This document shows, in pieces, positions 25,001-33,684 of a stretch of 54,671 bases of DNA. The stretch's first letter is position 1. Each line of letters starts with the position of its first letter. The position numbers were made by a program, and so were the translations under genes. The DNA comes from an uncultured Oscillospiraceae bacterium (lineage in GTDB: Bacteria > Bacillota > Clostridia > Oscillospirales > Oscillospiraceae), in the NCBI GenBank assembly GCA_949841465.1, contig CATKZW010000019.1:1-54671 (forward strand), given 5' to 3'. The notes under the pieces are model-generated. The model was not told the origin of the DNA and searched no databases. It saw nothing but the letters and a program-made list of their open reading frames with translations.

Positions 25001-26293
25001 GTGCCCTTTGCCGAGGTGCTCCGGCTGGCCAAGGGCTGCGAAGGGGTCAAACGCACCACCGGCCAGCATCCCGGCGGAATGGTGGTCATTCCTCAGGACA
25101 AGGAGATTTATGACTTCTGTCCCGCTCAGCACCCGGCAGACGACAAGGATTCGGACATCATCACCACCCATTTTGAATACCATTCCATGGAGTCCAACCT
25201 GCTCAAGCTGGATATGCTGGGCCACGACGACCCGTCCATGATTCGGATGCTGGAGGACCTGACAGAGGTGAATGCCCAGAAAATTCCCCTGGACGACCCC
25301 AAGACCATGAGCCTGTTCACCACATCGGAGCACCTGGGCTTTACCAACGATCCCGTCCTGGGTCCAACCGGGGCGGTGGCTGTGCCGGAGTTCAACACCA
25401 GCTTTACCCGGGGTGTGCTGGAGGAGACCCAGCCTGTCCAGTTTGATACTCTGCTGCGGATCTCCGGCTTTACTCATGGCACCGATGTGTGGCTGGGCAA
25501 TGCCAGAGACCTCATTCTCAACGGGACGGCAAGCGCCCAGGAGTGCGTAGGGTGCCGTGACGATATCATGATTTACCTCATCTCCAAGGGGGTAGACGCC
25601 AAGCTGGCGTTTAAAATCATGGAGGCCGTGCGAAAAGGCAAGGTGAAGAAGGGCGGCTTCCAGGACGGCTGGGCGGAGACCATGAAGGAGCACAATGTGC
25701 CCGAGTGGTACATCGACTCGCTGGCTAAGATCGCCTACCTGTTCCCCAAGGCCCACGCGGTGGCCTATGTGATGATGGCCTTCCGCATCGCATGGTTCAA
25801 GGTCCACCGGCCGCTGGCTTTTTACGCCGCATATTTCTCCATCCGGGCCAAAGCCTTTGACGAGAAGTATATGTGCCGGGGAATGGAAGTGGTGAAGCGG
25901 AAGATGGCGGAAATCAATGTCAAGAAGAACGCCAAGGATAAAAAGGACCGCCCGACAGCGGTGGAGGAGGATATGCTCACCACGCTGGAGGTGTGCTACG
26001 AGTTCTACCTCCGGGGATTCAGCTTTGCCAGGATGGATATTTCCCGGTCCCACGCCGTCAATTTTCTGGTGGATTGGGAGAAAAACGCTCTGATACCGCC
26101 CTTTACCTCTGTGGCCGGTTTGGGCGAGACGGTGGGCTGGGATATCATGGACAAGCGGCAGGGGAAGGATTTCTTATCCATTGAGGAGTTTTCTCTGGCC
26201 TGTACCAAGGTGTCCGCCACCCATCTGGCCCAGCTCAAGGAGGCGGGGGCATTTGGAGATTTACCGGACAGCAGTCAATTTTCGCTGTTTTAA
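22061..26293 (+). CDS. polC: DNA polymerase III alpha subunit, PolC type
   Basis: A 1410-aa PolC replicase. In order: an N-terminal domain, a Pro/Ala/Glu-rich linker around 85-135, OB fold (about 180-275), PHP domain beginning VELHLHTKMSQMDALC (near 286), an inserted DEDDh 3'-5' exonuclease (VAFDLETTGLD near 373; HRAYDDAE near 521), resumed PHP, then palm and fingers with a four-Cys zinc-type insertion (CPNCRHADFDY...CPVCGADY near 866-905), PDIDLNFSGE (near 923), and TTGQHPGGMVVIP. The C-terminus ends with the SQFSLF-type sequence that resembles a beta-clamp-binding peptide. Restricted to Firmicutes and relatives, where it is the main replicase. Start ATG has GAGGAGGACCGGCGGT upstream. Confidence 0.99.
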   Translation: MPTFQQTFANCPFPEGVLAVLGGYPVQVRVRKAQRVMEVMASGAAVSQEILAQAADVLKRAFGLSAVTVAVDQPQTDVPERPEAAPPQKENTVQAQPAPEKRPVPEPAAEKPGTPPKAPAPEKAPPQDLESQMKAMRRRLMGTGGQTSGSGTSSGGKKKREKVIYGRITAKKKPTPLSELTLDMSGVLVEGEVFNVEHREFPRRKSWAVCFDITDFTSSIRVTRYMEAEEAKPIIEQVKKGQRLQIQGRPNLGKFDNNDLVLEPYGIVEVPKPEGRKDTAPEKRVELHLHTKMSQMDALCDTKTVVKQAIEWGHPAIAITDHGVVQSFPDAYSASGRGEKIKVLYGVEAYYQNDVDELMPVHGPGDMSLDEEFVAFDLETTGLDARSDAIIEIGAVRVRDGKVVDKFTSFAQPGRPLSAKTVSLTGITDELLKGAPTPEEAVDAFLDWAGEAPLCAHNAAFDTGFIREYCARSGRRFDPLYFDTFVLAQYLCPKLPNHKLDTVANALGLPPFQHHRAYDDAETCGLILAALISMLQKQGVEQAAQINRTFAGKKRGGRGRRSPYHLIILAKNQVGLRNLYKLVSKAHLEHFNRFPIMPKSLVDENREGLIIGSACEAGELFQAVVGGKEDRELERIAAWYDFLEIQPLSNNAYMLRPDKEGNRAARDMEDLRAFNRRVAALGERLGKPVCATGDVHFMNPEDEVYRHVLLAAKEFEDADQPNPLYFRTTDEMLEEFSYLGKEKAHEVVVDNPQRIADWCDNVRPLPDGLFAPKLENSDGELKDLVWGKAHLLYGDNPPQIVVDRINAELVDIIRCKYDVIYMSAQKLVQNSLEHGYLVGSRGSVGSSLVAFMSGITEVNSLPAHYRCPNCRHADFDYAQDPAHPYGCGADMPDKKCPVCGADYEKDGFNIPFETFLGFGGDKVPDIDLNFSGEYQANAHKYTFELFGKEHVFRAGTIGTVAEKTAIGYAKKYLEQVGRSDVPFAEVLRLAKGCEGVKRTTGQHPGGMVVIPQDKEIYDFCPAQHPADDKDSDIITTHFEYHSMESNLLKLDMLGHDDPSMIRMLEDLTEVNAQKIPLDDPKTMSLFTTSEHLGFTNDPVLGPTGAVAVPEFNTSFTRGVLEETQPVQFDTLLRISGFTHGTDVWLGNARDLILNGTASAQECVGCRDDIMIYLISKGVDAKLAFKIMEAVRKGKVKKGGFQDGWAETMKEHNVPEWYIDSLAKIAYLFPKAHAVAYVMMAFRIAWFKVHRPLAFYAAYFSIRAKAFDEKYMCRGMEVVKRKMAEINVKKNAKDKKDRPTAVEEDMLTTLEVCYEFYLRGFSFARMDISRSHAVNFLVDWEKNALIPPFTSVAGLGETVGWDIMDKRQGKDFLSIEEFSLACTKVSATHLAQLKEAGAFGDLPDSSQFSLF

Positions 26294-26311
26294 AGGAAGG
26301 AATAGGACGGG

Positions 26312-26809
26312 ATGATTCTAAAAGACGATAGAGGCAATGAGCTTCTTGATTTCATCGTATGCAGGGAAGATTGTGCGGATTTGAGCTATGCACCCATAAC
26401 GCATTGCCTTTTGGCTGTAAGAGTTGGAAACGACTATTTGTTGGGGTGGAATAACTACCGGCATGACTGGGAGATTTTCGGTGGATGCCGGGAAGAAGGG
26501 GAGACGCTTCGCACCTGTATTCTGCGGGAGTGCCGGGAGGAATTGGGGCTTGATAGCTTGGAACTTCACTTTCTTGGACTGGCGCATTATCGTCTGGCCC
26601 CCGGATATTTTAATCCGGAATGGCATGAGGAATATGGCGGCCTGTATGGGGTGACGCTGCCAATAGAATACTTGCAAACGATGGAGATGCGGAGGACAGA
26701 TCGGGACGAAATCAAAAAAATAGCTTTACTCAGTACGATTGCAGAAAATGGATTGATTGCTCCAATTGATAAAAAACTGCTGGACTACTGGGAGCAGCGA
26801 CTTAAATGA
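26312..26809 (+). CDS. NUDIX hydrolase
   Basis: A 165-aa NUDIX protein. The Nudix box runs FGGCREEGETLRTCILRECREELG (GX5EX7REUXEE-like, near residues 55-77), with metal-binding glutamates intact. Substrate is unknown; candidates are damaged nucleotides or nucleotide-sugars. The gene begins 18 bp after polC but its codon use is more AT-rich than its neighbours, suggesting recent acquisition. A his promoter follows it. Confidence 0.9.
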   Translation: MILKDDRGNELLDFIVCREDCADLSYAPITHCLLAVRVGNDYLLGWNNYRHDWEIFGGCREEGETLRTCILRECREELGLDSLELHFLGLAHYRLAPGYFNPEWHEEYGGLYGVTLPIEYLQTMEMRRTDRDEIKKIALLSTIAENGLIAPIDKKLLDYWEQRLK

Positions 26810-26816
26810 TTCGGGG

Positions 26817-26845
26817 TTGACACAACACTGGGGATGTGGTATGAT
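26817..26845 (+). promoter_or_regulatory. Promoter of the his operon
   Basis: A perfect TTGACA, 17-bp spacer and TATGAT, 39 bp before the hisZ ATG. The leader is short, leaving no room for a T-box or attenuator leader peptide. Confidence 0.9.
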
Positions 26846-26884
26846 TCATCACATTAGCGAACTAAAGAATTTGGAGGCTATCCC

Positions 26885-28051
26885 ATGAACATCCACATTA
26901 ACACCCCTGAGGGCACCCGGGACCGCCTGTTCTCCGAGTGCCTGGAACGCCGTCAGGTGCAGTCCGCCCTGGTGAAGCTGTTCCGCCTCCGGGGGTACAC
27001 AGAGGTTATCACCCCGGAGGTCGAGTTTTACGACCTGTTCGTCCAGTCCGGCAATCCCATTCCCCAGGAATCCATGCTGAAGATCATCGACCGCTCAGGG
27101 AAGATCATGGTCATGCGGCCCGACTGCACCGCCCCCATTGCCCGGGTGGCGGCCACCAAGCTGAAAAACCTGGTGCTGCCCCAGCGGCTGTACTACGACC
27201 AGACCGTGTTCCGTTCCGGACAGGCCCACCAGGGCGGCAGCAGCGAGATCGCCCAGTGCGGCGTGGAGATGATTGGCGCGGTGGGGGAGAAGGCTGACCT
27301 GGAGATGGTGGCCATGGCGGTGGACGCTTTGCGTACCTGCGGGCTGCGGCAGTTCCACATCGAGCTGGGCCATGCCGGGTTTTACCGGGCGCTGGCGGGG
27401 CGGATGAAAATGCCCCAGGACGAGCTGGAGCGCCTGCGCACGGCCATTGAGGGCAAGAATTTTGCCTTGCTCAACGACCTGCTGGAGCCCTACCGGGGAG
27501 AGGCCGCCTATGCCGCCCTGCGCCGCCTGCCCTATCTGTTCGGCGGGGTGGAGGTGCTGGACGAGGCGGAAACCCTGGCAGGGCAATGCGACAGTCTGGG
27601 GTATCTGCGGCGGCTGTACGGTGAGCTGTCCGCCGCCGGGTATGGGGACTGTGTCCGCTTCGACCTGGGGCTGGTGCACCAGCTGGATTACTACACCGGC
27701 ATGGTGTTCCGGGGCTACGCTGAAGGCGCGGGCGCACCGGTGCTGTCCGGCGGCCGGTACGACGGGCTGATGGAGCAGTTTGGCCGAAAGGCGGAGGCCA
27801 CCGGCTTTGCGGTGGACGTGGACGCGGTGGGAGCCTGCCTTACGGTGGAAACGCCCAAGCTGGAAACGGTGATCCACTACGGTCCCGGTCTGCTGTCCCA
27901 GGCGCTGGCGGTGGTGGACAGCCGCCCGGCGGGGAGCTGTGAGCTGTCTCCCTGCCGCACGCTGGACAGCACCGTAAATCTGGCCCGCGAGAAGGGCGCG
28001 GCCAGGGTGCTGCTGCTGGACAGCGAAGGGGAGAGGTGGATGACGGTATGA
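26885..28051 (+). CDS. hisZ: ATP phosphoribosyltransferase regulatory subunit
   Basis: A 388-aa HisZ, a catalytically inert paralogue of histidyl-tRNA synthetase that forms an octameric complex with the short HisG and confers histidine feedback. Class II synthetase motif 1-3 remnants are visible: VITPEVEFYDLFVQSG, MVMRPDCTAPIARV, RLYYDQTVFRSG and LGLVHQLDYYTGMVFRGY...GGRYDGL. It leads the operon and overlaps hisG by ATGA. Its presence agrees with the short (213-aa) HisG here. Confidence 0.96.
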   Translation: MNIHINTPEGTRDRLFSECLERRQVQSALVKLFRLRGYTEVITPEVEFYDLFVQSGNPIPQESMLKIIDRSGKIMVMRPDCTAPIARVAATKLKNLVLPQRLYYDQTVFRSGQAHQGGSSEIAQCGVEMIGAVGEKADLEMVAMAVDALRTCGLRQFHIELGHAGFYRALAGRMKMPQDELERLRTAIEGKNFALLNDLLEPYRGEAAYAALRRLPYLFGGVEVLDEAETLAGQCDSLGYLRRLYGELSAAGYGDCVRFDLGLVHQLDYYTGMVFRGYAEGAGAPVLSGGRYDGLMEQFGRKAEATGFAVDVDAVGACLTVETPKLETVIHYGPGLLSQALAVVDSRPAGSCELSPCRTLDSTVNLAREKGAARVLLLDSEGERWMTV

Positions 28052-28689
28052 GCGAACGGCTGCGAATTGCCCTGACGAAGGGGCGTTTACAGGACAAATC
28101 AGTGGAGCTGTTTGAGGACATGGGGCTGGACTGTGCGCCGGTGCGAAGTCCTGGACGGAGGCTCATCCACGCACTGCCTAATTATCCTCTGGATGTGGTG
28201 CTGGCCAAGGCCCCGGACGTTATCACTTATGTGGAGCATGGCGTATGCGATCTGGGCGTGGTGGGAAAAGACACCATTTTGGAGAAGGGTGGGGCCTTCT
28301 ATGAGGTGCTGGACCTTGGCTTTGGCCGCTGCCGGTTTGCCCTAGCAGTGAAAAAGGGCAGCGATTTCTATGGAACCTATAAAACCCGGCGCATCGCCTC
28401 CAAGTATCCCAATGTCACCCGGGCCTTTTTCGAAGGCAAAGGAATGGATGTGGATATCATCAAAATTGAGGGCAGTGTGGAGCTGGCTCCTATCCTTGAC
28501 CTGGCGGACGGCATTGTGGACATTGTGGAGACGGGGGCCACCCTGAAGGAGAACGGCCTGGAGCCCATTGAGGATGTAGCCCAGGTGTCGGCGCGGCTGA
28601 TTGTCAATACCGCGTCTATGAAGCTGTACAAAAATGAGATCACAGACTTTTTGTCCCGGGTAGAGCGGGAATTGGAGGGAAGGGCATGA
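28048..28689 (+). CDS. hisG: ATP phosphoribosyltransferase, short form
   Basis: A 213-aa catalytic subunit for the first step of histidine synthesis, joining ATP and PRPP. It has RIALTKGRLQDKSVELF, DLGVVGKDTILE and the PRPP-binding loop LADGIVDIVETGATLKENGL. It lacks the C-terminal regulatory domain of long HisG, so it needs HisZ. The ATG overlaps the hisZ stop (ATGA) after GAGAGGTGGATGACGG; a GTG at 28036 is a weaker alternative. Confidence 0.98.
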   Translation: MSERLRIALTKGRLQDKSVELFEDMGLDCAPVRSPGRRLIHALPNYPLDVVLAKAPDVITYVEHGVCDLGVVGKDTILEKGGAFYEVLDLGFGRCRFALAVKKGSDFYGTYKTRRIASKYPNVTRAFFEGKGMDVDIIKIEGSVELAPILDLADGIVDIVETGATLKENGLEPIEDVAQVSARLIVNTASMKLYKNEITDFLSRVERELEGRA

Positions 28690-29972
28690 TTACGATCATC
28701 AAAGCGGACGGCTCCGCCGAGCGCCGGCAGCTGGATGCCATGAGGGCCAGGGCGGCGGAGAAAAACGCGGATATTGAGCTCACCGTCCAGGCGGTGATGG
28801 ACAACGTGCGGCAGGAGGGTATGCCGGCGGTGGAGCGCTATTCCCGCCAATTTGACCATACGGCGCCCTATGAGATTCCAAAGGAACAGCTGGAGGAGGC
28901 CGCAAAGCGGGTGCCGCCGGAGCTGTTGTCGGCTTTGCAGAGGAGCGCGGACCATATCCGCGCCTACCAAAGCCGTCTGCGTGACGAGATCCGGTTTGGC
29001 GAGGTGAGCTGGGAGAGCCCGGTGGGAGGCATGGTGGGGCGTATTGTCCGCCCCCTGCACCGGGTGGGCGTCTACGTCCCCGGCGGGCGGGCGGCCTATC
29101 CCAGTTCGGTGCTGATGAACGTGCTGCCGGCCAAAGTGGCGGGAGTGGATGAGGTCATCATGGTCACGCCCCCCACAAATTACCTGAACGACGCGGTGCT
29201 GGCGGCGGCTTGGGTGGCCGGTGCGGACCGGGCCATCGCTGTGGGCGGGGTCCAGGCGGTGGCGGCGCTCACCTATGGAGCCGGTTTCATCCCCAGGGTG
29301 GACAAGCTGGTGGGGCCGGGCAACGCCTATGTGGCGGCGGCCAAACGGCTGGCCTACGGTGTTTTGGACATCGACATGGTGGCCGGACCATCTGAGGTCC
29401 TCGTCATTGCAGACGGTGCCGCCAATTCCAAGTATGTGGCGGCGGACCTGTTGAGCCAGGCGGAACACGATCCGCTGGCGTCGGCAGTGCTCTTGACCAC
29501 CAGTCAGGCACTGGCGGAGGCGGTGGATCAGGAAATTATCCGCCAAACCGGTTATCTGAGCCGCAGCGAGATCATGGAGGCGTCGCTGAGGGATTACGGC
29601 TGCGCCATTGTGTGCGAAACTCTGGAGGAGTGTGCTGAGTTGGCGGATGAAATCGCGCCGGAGCATTTGGAAATCGTCACAGAAAATCCCAGGGCAGTGC
29701 TGCCCCTTCTGCACAACGCCGGGGCCATTTTCCTAGGCGCCAATACGCCGGAGCCGCTGGGCGATTACATGGCTGGGCCGGATCATGTGCTGCCCACCTC
29801 CGGGACAGCACGGTTTTTCTCACCGCTGTCTGTGGACGCGTTCATTAAGAAAACCAGCGTTTTGGAGTTTGGACGGGAGGAGCTTGCCAGGGTCAAGGAT
29901 GAGGTCATTACTCTGGCCCGGTCGGAGGAGCTCACCGCCCACGCCAATTCCATACAGGTCCGATTTGAGTAA
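28686..29972 (+). CDS. hisD: Histidinol dehydrogenase
   Basis: A 428-aa zinc enzyme for the last two oxidations, histidinol to histidine. Landmarks: GRIVRPLHRVGVYVPGGRAAYPSSVLMN, VDKLVGPGNAYVAAAKR, DMVAGPSEVLVIAD, LLSQAEHDPLASAVL (zinc-binding and catalytic residues) and LPTSGTARFFSPLSV. It overlaps hisG by ATGA, so these genes are translationally coupled. Length matches the family. Confidence 0.99.
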   Translation: MITIIKADGSAERRQLDAMRARAAEKNADIELTVQAVMDNVRQEGMPAVERYSRQFDHTAPYEIPKEQLEEAAKRVPPELLSALQRSADHIRAYQSRLRDEIRFGEVSWESPVGGMVGRIVRPLHRVGVYVPGGRAAYPSSVLMNVLPAKVAGVDEVIMVTPPTNYLNDAVLAAAWVAGADRAIAVGGVQAVAALTYGAGFIPRVDKLVGPGNAYVAAAKRLAYGVLDIDMVAGPSEVLVIADGAANSKYVAADLLSQAEHDPLASAVLLTTSQALAEAVDQEIIRQTGYLSRSEIMEASLRDYGCAIVCETLEECAELADEIAPEHLEIVTENPRAVLPLLHNAGAIFLGANTPEPLGDYMAGPDHVLPTSGTARFFSPLSVDAFIKKTSVLEFGREELARVKDEVITLARSEELTAHANSIQVRFE

Positions 29973-29986
29973 AGGAGGAGGACGCC

Positions 29987-30562
29987 ATGCGGCAAGCGGC
30001 AATTCAGAGAACCACAAAAGAGACAGACATCAGCGCTGCCCTGTGCTTGGACGGGGGAGAGGTGAACGTGTCTACCGGCATCGGTTTTTTTGACCACATG
30101 CTCACCGCTCTGGCCTTTTATGCCGGGTTTGGGCTGGAGCTGTCCGCATTGGGCGACCTCCATATAGACGGCCATCACACGGTGGAAGATGTGGGAATTG
30201 TGCTGGGGCAGGCGTTTAAAGAGGCGCTGGGCGATAAGCGGGGCATTCATCGCTACGGGACCGCATTCGTGCCTATGGATGAGGCGCTGTGCCGTACGGT
30301 GCTGGACTGTTCCAACCGGCCTTTTATGGTGTTTGACGCGCCCATGCCGCAGCCCATGATCGGCGGCTATGACAGCTGCCTTACGGCGGAATTTATGCGA
30401 GCGTTTGCGGTGAACAGTGGAATCACTTTACACCAAAAATGCGAGTACGGAGACAACGCTCACCATATCACGGAGGCGCTGTTTAAGTCCTTGGGACAGG
30501 CTCTGAAGGAGGCCGTGCGGATGGAGGGGGATGGCGTCGTCTCCACGAAAGGAGCGCTGTGA
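29987..30562 (+). CDS. hisB: Imidazoleglycerol-phosphate dehydratase
   Basis: A 191-aa single-function HisB, dehydrating imidazoleglycerol phosphate. It has the His/Glu manganese motifs GIGFFDHMLTALAFY and DGHHTVEDVGIVLGQA, and FMRAFAVNSGITLH then GDNAHHITEALFKSLGQAL. No fused phosphatase domain is present, as usual in Firmicutes. It lies 14 bp after hisD with AAAGGAGGAGGACGCC. Its stop shares an A with the hisH ATG. Confidence 0.99.
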   Translation: MRQAAIQRTTKETDISAALCLDGGEVNVSTGIGFFDHMLTALAFYAGFGLELSALGDLHIDGHHTVEDVGIVLGQAFKEALGDKRGIHRYGTAFVPMDEALCRTVLDCSNRPFMVFDAPMPQPMIGGYDSCLTAEFMRAFAVNSGITLHQKCEYGDNAHHITEALFKSLGQALKEAVRMEGDGVVSTKGAL

Positions 30563-31167
30563 TGAAATATACCGCTATCGTGGATTACGGCGTGGGCAAC
30601 TTGAAAAGCGTAGCAAACGCAATGGCATATATTGGACAGCGGACCTTGGTTACTGGCGATGCCGAAGAGCTGGAGCGGGCGGACGCAGTCATCCTCCCTG
30701 GGGTGGGGGCGTTTCCTGACGCGGCGGACAAACTGCGGGAGACGAGACTGGATCAGGTCCTGCTCAATCAAGCGGGGCGCAAGCCTATTCTGGGTATCTG
30801 TTTGGGGATGCAGCTGCTGTTCGACTGGGGCGAAGAGGGGAGAAGCTGTAAAGGATTAGGGCTTGTCGGAGGAAGTGTGAAGCTCATTCAGACTGATTTC
30901 AAGCTGCCGCACATTGGCTGGAACAGCCTGGTCTTTCAGAACGGCTCCCCTCTGTTTCGGGGATTGGAGGACGGGGCATACGTTTACTTTGTTCACTCTT
31001 ACTGTGGGTACGCTGACCGGGAAGAAAATGTGATTGCCCGTACACAATATGGTCCTTCGGTGGTGGCGGCAGTGTCTCACAACGGGGTATATGGCTGTCA
31101 GTTTCACCCGGAAAAAAGCGGTGAAGTGGGCTTGCAGATTCTAAAGAATTTTGGAGAATTAAACTGA
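30562..31167 (+). CDS. hisH: Imidazole glycerol phosphate synthase, glutamine amidotransferase subunit
   Basis: A 201-aa class I glutamine amidotransferase that feeds ammonia to HisF. Catalytic Cys is in LGICLGMQLLFD (near residue 78), and the partner His-Glu in GCQFHPEKSG (near 180). IVDYGVGNLKSVANA opens the protein. It begins in the TGATG junction with hisB; a GTG one codon earlier is also possible. Confidence 0.98.
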   Translation: MKYTAIVDYGVGNLKSVANAMAYIGQRTLVTGDAEELERADAVILPGVGAFPDAADKLRETRLDQVLLNQAGRKPILGICLGMQLLFDWGEEGRSCKGLGLVGGSVKLIQTDFKLPHIGWNSLVFQNGSPLFRGLEDGAYVYFVHSYCGYADREENVIARTQYGPSVVAAVSHNGVYGCQFHPEKSGEVGLQILKNFGELN

Positions 31168-31889
31168 TGATTTTATTGCCGGCAATCGACATGAAAGGCG
31201 GACAATGTGTCCGTCTGAAAAAGGGGGAGTTTTCCACTGTCAGCCAGGTGGCTGACAGCGCAGTGGGGACTGCCAGGGCCTTTGCGGCCGCCGGGGCGAA
31301 GTGGGTCCATATGGTGGACTTGGATGGCGCTCGTGACGGTGTGCGGGCTAACTTTCCATATATCTCAGAGGTTATCCAACAGTCCGGCCTGTCTGTAGAG
31401 CTGGGCGGCGGCATTAAGACGCGGGAGGACGTGGACGCGGTGGCCGAAGCGGGTGCAGCCCGTCTGGTCATTGGCTCCGCCGCTGTCACCCACCCGGAAG
31501 TGGTGGACTATGCCCTGTCCTGTTATGGAAACCGGGTGGCGGTGGGGATCGACTGCCTGAATGGGCAGGTGCGCACCGCGGGCTGGGAGCAGAATTCTGG
31601 GCTGAGCGGGTTGGAACTGGCCCAGAAGATGGAAGAAAAAGGGGTCAGAACCCTGATTTTCACTGATATTGCCACTGATGGGATGCTGTCCGGGCCCAGC
31701 TTTGGCCAGCTTGCAGCGCTGCAAAAGGCGGTGAAGTGCAATATTGTAGCTTCAGGCGGCGTGACTACCCTGGATGATGTGAAACGCCTGCGGGATATGG
31801 GCTTGTATGGGGCTATCATCGGCAAGGCGTACTACGCCGGGACCATCGATTTGGCGGAGGCTGTCCGAGAAGCGGGGGCGCAGCAGTGA
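31167..31889 (+). CDS. hisA: ProFAR isomerase
   Basis: A 240-aa TIM-barrel isomerase acting on ProFAR in the fourth step of histidine synthesis. It has [19 protein letters not shown] with the catalytic Asp, [41 protein letters not shown] (second Asp) and [15 protein letters not shown]. Its ATG overlaps the hisH stop as TGATG. The downstream broken kinase ORF begins within its stop. Confidence 0.99.
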   Translation: MILLPAIDMKGGQCVRLKKGEFSTVSQVADSAVGTARAFAAAGAKWVHMVDLDGARDGVRANFPYISEVIQQSGLSVELGGGIKTREDVDAVAEAGAARLVIGSAAVTHPEVVDYALSCYGNRVAVGIDCLNGQVRTAGWEQNSGLSGLELAQKMEEKGVRTLIFTDIATDGMLSGPSFGQLAALQKAVKCNIVASGGVTTLDDVKRLRDMGLYGAIIGKAYYAGTIDLAEAVREAGAQQ

Positions 31890-32206
31890 AAATCACGGTG
31901 ATCGGGTACAGTGGGTCAGGAAAGTCGACGCTGGCCCAGGTACTGGGGCAGCGGTACGGCATCCCGGTGCTGCACCTTGATCGGGTGCACTAGGCCCCCG
32001 GCTGGCAGGAACGGGACAGGGCGGACATGGGCGAGGGCTGTCTGGAGAAGATGGATCCGGAATTTATGCAGTGGCTGCTGCGGAAAGGCTGCAGGGCGCA
32101 GAAGGAAAAATGGTTAGCGGCAGGTTTGGAGAAATACCTGGACAAAGTAACCGTTTTGAAGAGCCAAAGGGATATTGACCGATATTTGGAGGGGCTTTCA
32201 TGTTAG
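31886..32206 (+). pseudogene. Broken P-loop kinase (FlaR-like topology modulation family)
   Basis: A decayed gene inside the his operon. From GTG 31886 it encodes [20 protein letters not shown], a Walker A motif, then [11 protein letters not shown] and an in-frame TAG at 31991. The frame continues past it with PGWQERDRADMGEGCLEKMDPEFMQWLLRKG and a C-terminal part to 32206. The middle of the usual protein (with the DGNY segment) is missing, so there is both a nonsense codon and a deletion of roughly 60-70 codons. The family is that of adenylate-kinase-like 'DNA topology modulation' ATPases. It starts in the GTGA overlap with hisA and its end overlaps hisF, so it was once part of the operon. 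Confidence 0.8.
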
Positions 32207-32955
32207 CGAAACGGATTATTCCCTGCCTGGACGTCCGGGACGGTCGGGTGGTGAAGGGGGTCAACTTCATCAACATCCGGGATGCCGGTGACCCGGTGGA
32301 ATTGGCGAAATACTACTCGGACCAGGGGGCGGACGAGATTGTTTTTCTGGACATCACCGCCACCAGCGACGCCAGAGATACAGTGGTCGACGTTGTGGAG
32401 CGCACGGCGTCCCAGGTCTTCGTCCCCTTGACGGTGGGAGGCGGCATCCGTACGCTGGATGACTTTCAGCGTCTGCTCCGGGCGGGGGCGGATAAGATCT
32501 CTGTCAACTCCGCTGCTGTAAAGGATGAAACCTTGATTGTCCGTGCTGCACAACGGTTTGGTTCTCAATGCGTGGTTTTAGCCATCGATGCCAAGCTCCG
32601 CCCTGAGGGCTGGTATGAGGTGGTGGTGGCAGGAGGCCGGACACCCACCGGGCTGGACGCAGTAGAGTGGGCCAAGCGTGGCCAAGCGCTGGGGGCGGGG
32701 GAAATTTTGCTCACTTCCATGGATGCGGACGGGACTAAGGCGGGGTTTGACCTGGCGATGACGAAAGCGGTGACAGATGCCGTCTCCATCCCGGTGATTG
32801 CCTCCGGAGGCTGCGGCGGTCTGGAGCATTTTGCTCAGGTGTTTGAAGAGACGGATTGCGATGCGGCGCTGGCCGCCAGTCTGTTCCACTTTGGGGAACT
32901 GACGGTGCCGCAGGTGAAGGAATTCTTGCGAAGCAGGAGTATTTTAGTTAGGTAA
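32200..32955 (+). CDS. hisF: Imidazole glycerol phosphate synthase, cyclase subunit
   Basis: A 251-aa TIM barrel that, with HisH, forms imidazoleglycerol phosphate and AICAR. It has [18 protein letters not shown] (catalytic Asp), [39 protein letters not shown] (second Asp) and [13 protein letters not shown]. The ATG follows GGAGGGGCTTTC and lies in the end of the broken kinase gene. Confidence 0.99.
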   Translation: MLAKRIIPCLDVRDGRVVKGVNFINIRDAGDPVELAKYYSDQGADEIVFLDITATSDARDTVVDVVERTASQVFVPLTVGGGIRTLDDFQRLLRAGADKISVNSAAVKDETLIVRAAQRFGSQCVVLAIDAKLRPEGWYEVVVAGGRTPTGLDAVEWAKRGQALGAGEILLTSMDADGTKAGFDLAMTKAVTDAVSIPVIASGGCGGLEHFAQVFEETDCDAALAASLFHFGELTVPQVKEFLRSRSILVR

Positions 32956-33005
32956 GAGGCCTTAATCAATAAGTTCTTTTGGAATCTGCACTGGGGGAGT
33001 AGCAT

Positions 33006-33326
33006 ATGTTTGACCTTGATCTGCTGTTTCAAAAATCAGAGCTGATCCCGGTGATTATTCAGGATGCGGACAGCCGGGAGGTGCTCATGCTGGGGTTCAC
33101 CAACCGGGAGGCGGTAGATCGCACCATCCAAACCAAAACGGCCTGGTTTTGGAGTCGAAGCCGTCAGAAGCTGTGGAATAAGGGGGAGACCAGCGGCAAT
33201 TTTCTCCATGTCCGGGAGATGTATACCGACTGTGACACCGATACCCTGCTCTATATCTGCAGGCCTGACGGTCCAACCTGCCACACAGGAGCAAGCAGTT
33301 GCTTTTTCAATCAGATTGAGTTATAA
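33006..33326 (+). CDS. hisI: Phosphoribosyl-AMP cyclohydrolase
   Basis: A 106-aa metal-dependent enzyme opening the ring of PR-AMP. The family pattern is complete: VIIQDADSREVLMLGFTNREAVDRT, AWFWSRSRQKLWNKGETSGN, and the metal site DCDTDTLLYICRPDGPTCHTG (Asp, Cys residues). It is separate from HisE, which follows as its own gene 29 bp downstream. The ATG has GGGGGAGTAGCAT ahead. Confidence 0.98.
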   Translation: MFDLDLLFQKSELIPVIIQDADSREVLMLGFTNREAVDRTIQTKTAWFWSRSRQKLWNKGETSGNFLHVREMYTDCDTDTLLYICRPDGPTCHTGASSCFFNQIEL

Positions 33327-33355
33327 TTATGAAAGCGAGTTTGGAGGGATATGCT

Positions 33356-33682
33356 ATGGACAGTACGCTTGAGCGGCTTTATGCAGTGGTTCTGGACCGC
33401 AAGGCCAACCCGCAGGAGGGGTCCTATACCTGCTACCTGTTTGACAAAGGGCTGGATAAGATTCTGAAAAAAGTGGGGGAGGAGTGTGCTGAGACCATTA
33501 TTGCTGCTAAAAACGACGTTCCCAGTGATACGGTGGGGGAGATATCCGACCTTATTTATCACCTCATGGTAATGATGGCGGAAAAGGGAATTCCCTTAGA
33601 GGACGTGCTGGCCGAATTGGACCGACGGTCCCAGAAGATTGGAAACCTGAAGCAGATGAAACAAGTGGATAAGGAGAGCTGA
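33356..33682 (+). CDS. hisE: Phosphoribosyl-ATP pyrophosphatase
   Basis: A 108-aa all-alpha MazG-like pyrophosphatase for the second step of histidine synthesis. It has GSYTCYLFDKGLDKILKKVGEECAETIIAAK with the E-E-x-x-E metal motif, and GEISDLIYHLMVMM. The ATG follows TTGGAGGGATATGCT; the frame opens further upstream at 33329 without support. Last his gene; no hisC or histidinol phosphatase is in the window. The BI-1 gene starts 2 bp later. Confidence 0.97.
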   Translation: MDSTLERLYAVVLDRKANPQEGSYTCYLFDKGLDKILKKVGEECAETIIAAKNDVPSDTVGEISDLIYHLMVMMAEKGIPLEDVLAELDRRSQKIGNLKQMKQVDKES

Positions 33683-33684
33683 GT

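Noticed and set aside
23420-26053. A very long open frame (877 codons) on the minus strand
   Set aside because: Lies antisense within polC; high GC with biased third positions of polC keeps the opposite frame open. The translation is rich in His, Gly and Leu with no family resemblance.
26817-26884. T-box or attenuator in front of the his operon
   Set aside because: Only about 30 bases lie between the predicted transcription start and the ribosome site; no leader peptide or T-box sequence fits.
31911-32117. 68-aa ORF between hisA and hisF
   Set aside because: It is in a different frame from the P-loop kinase remnant, whose own frame carries the recognisable Walker A motif.
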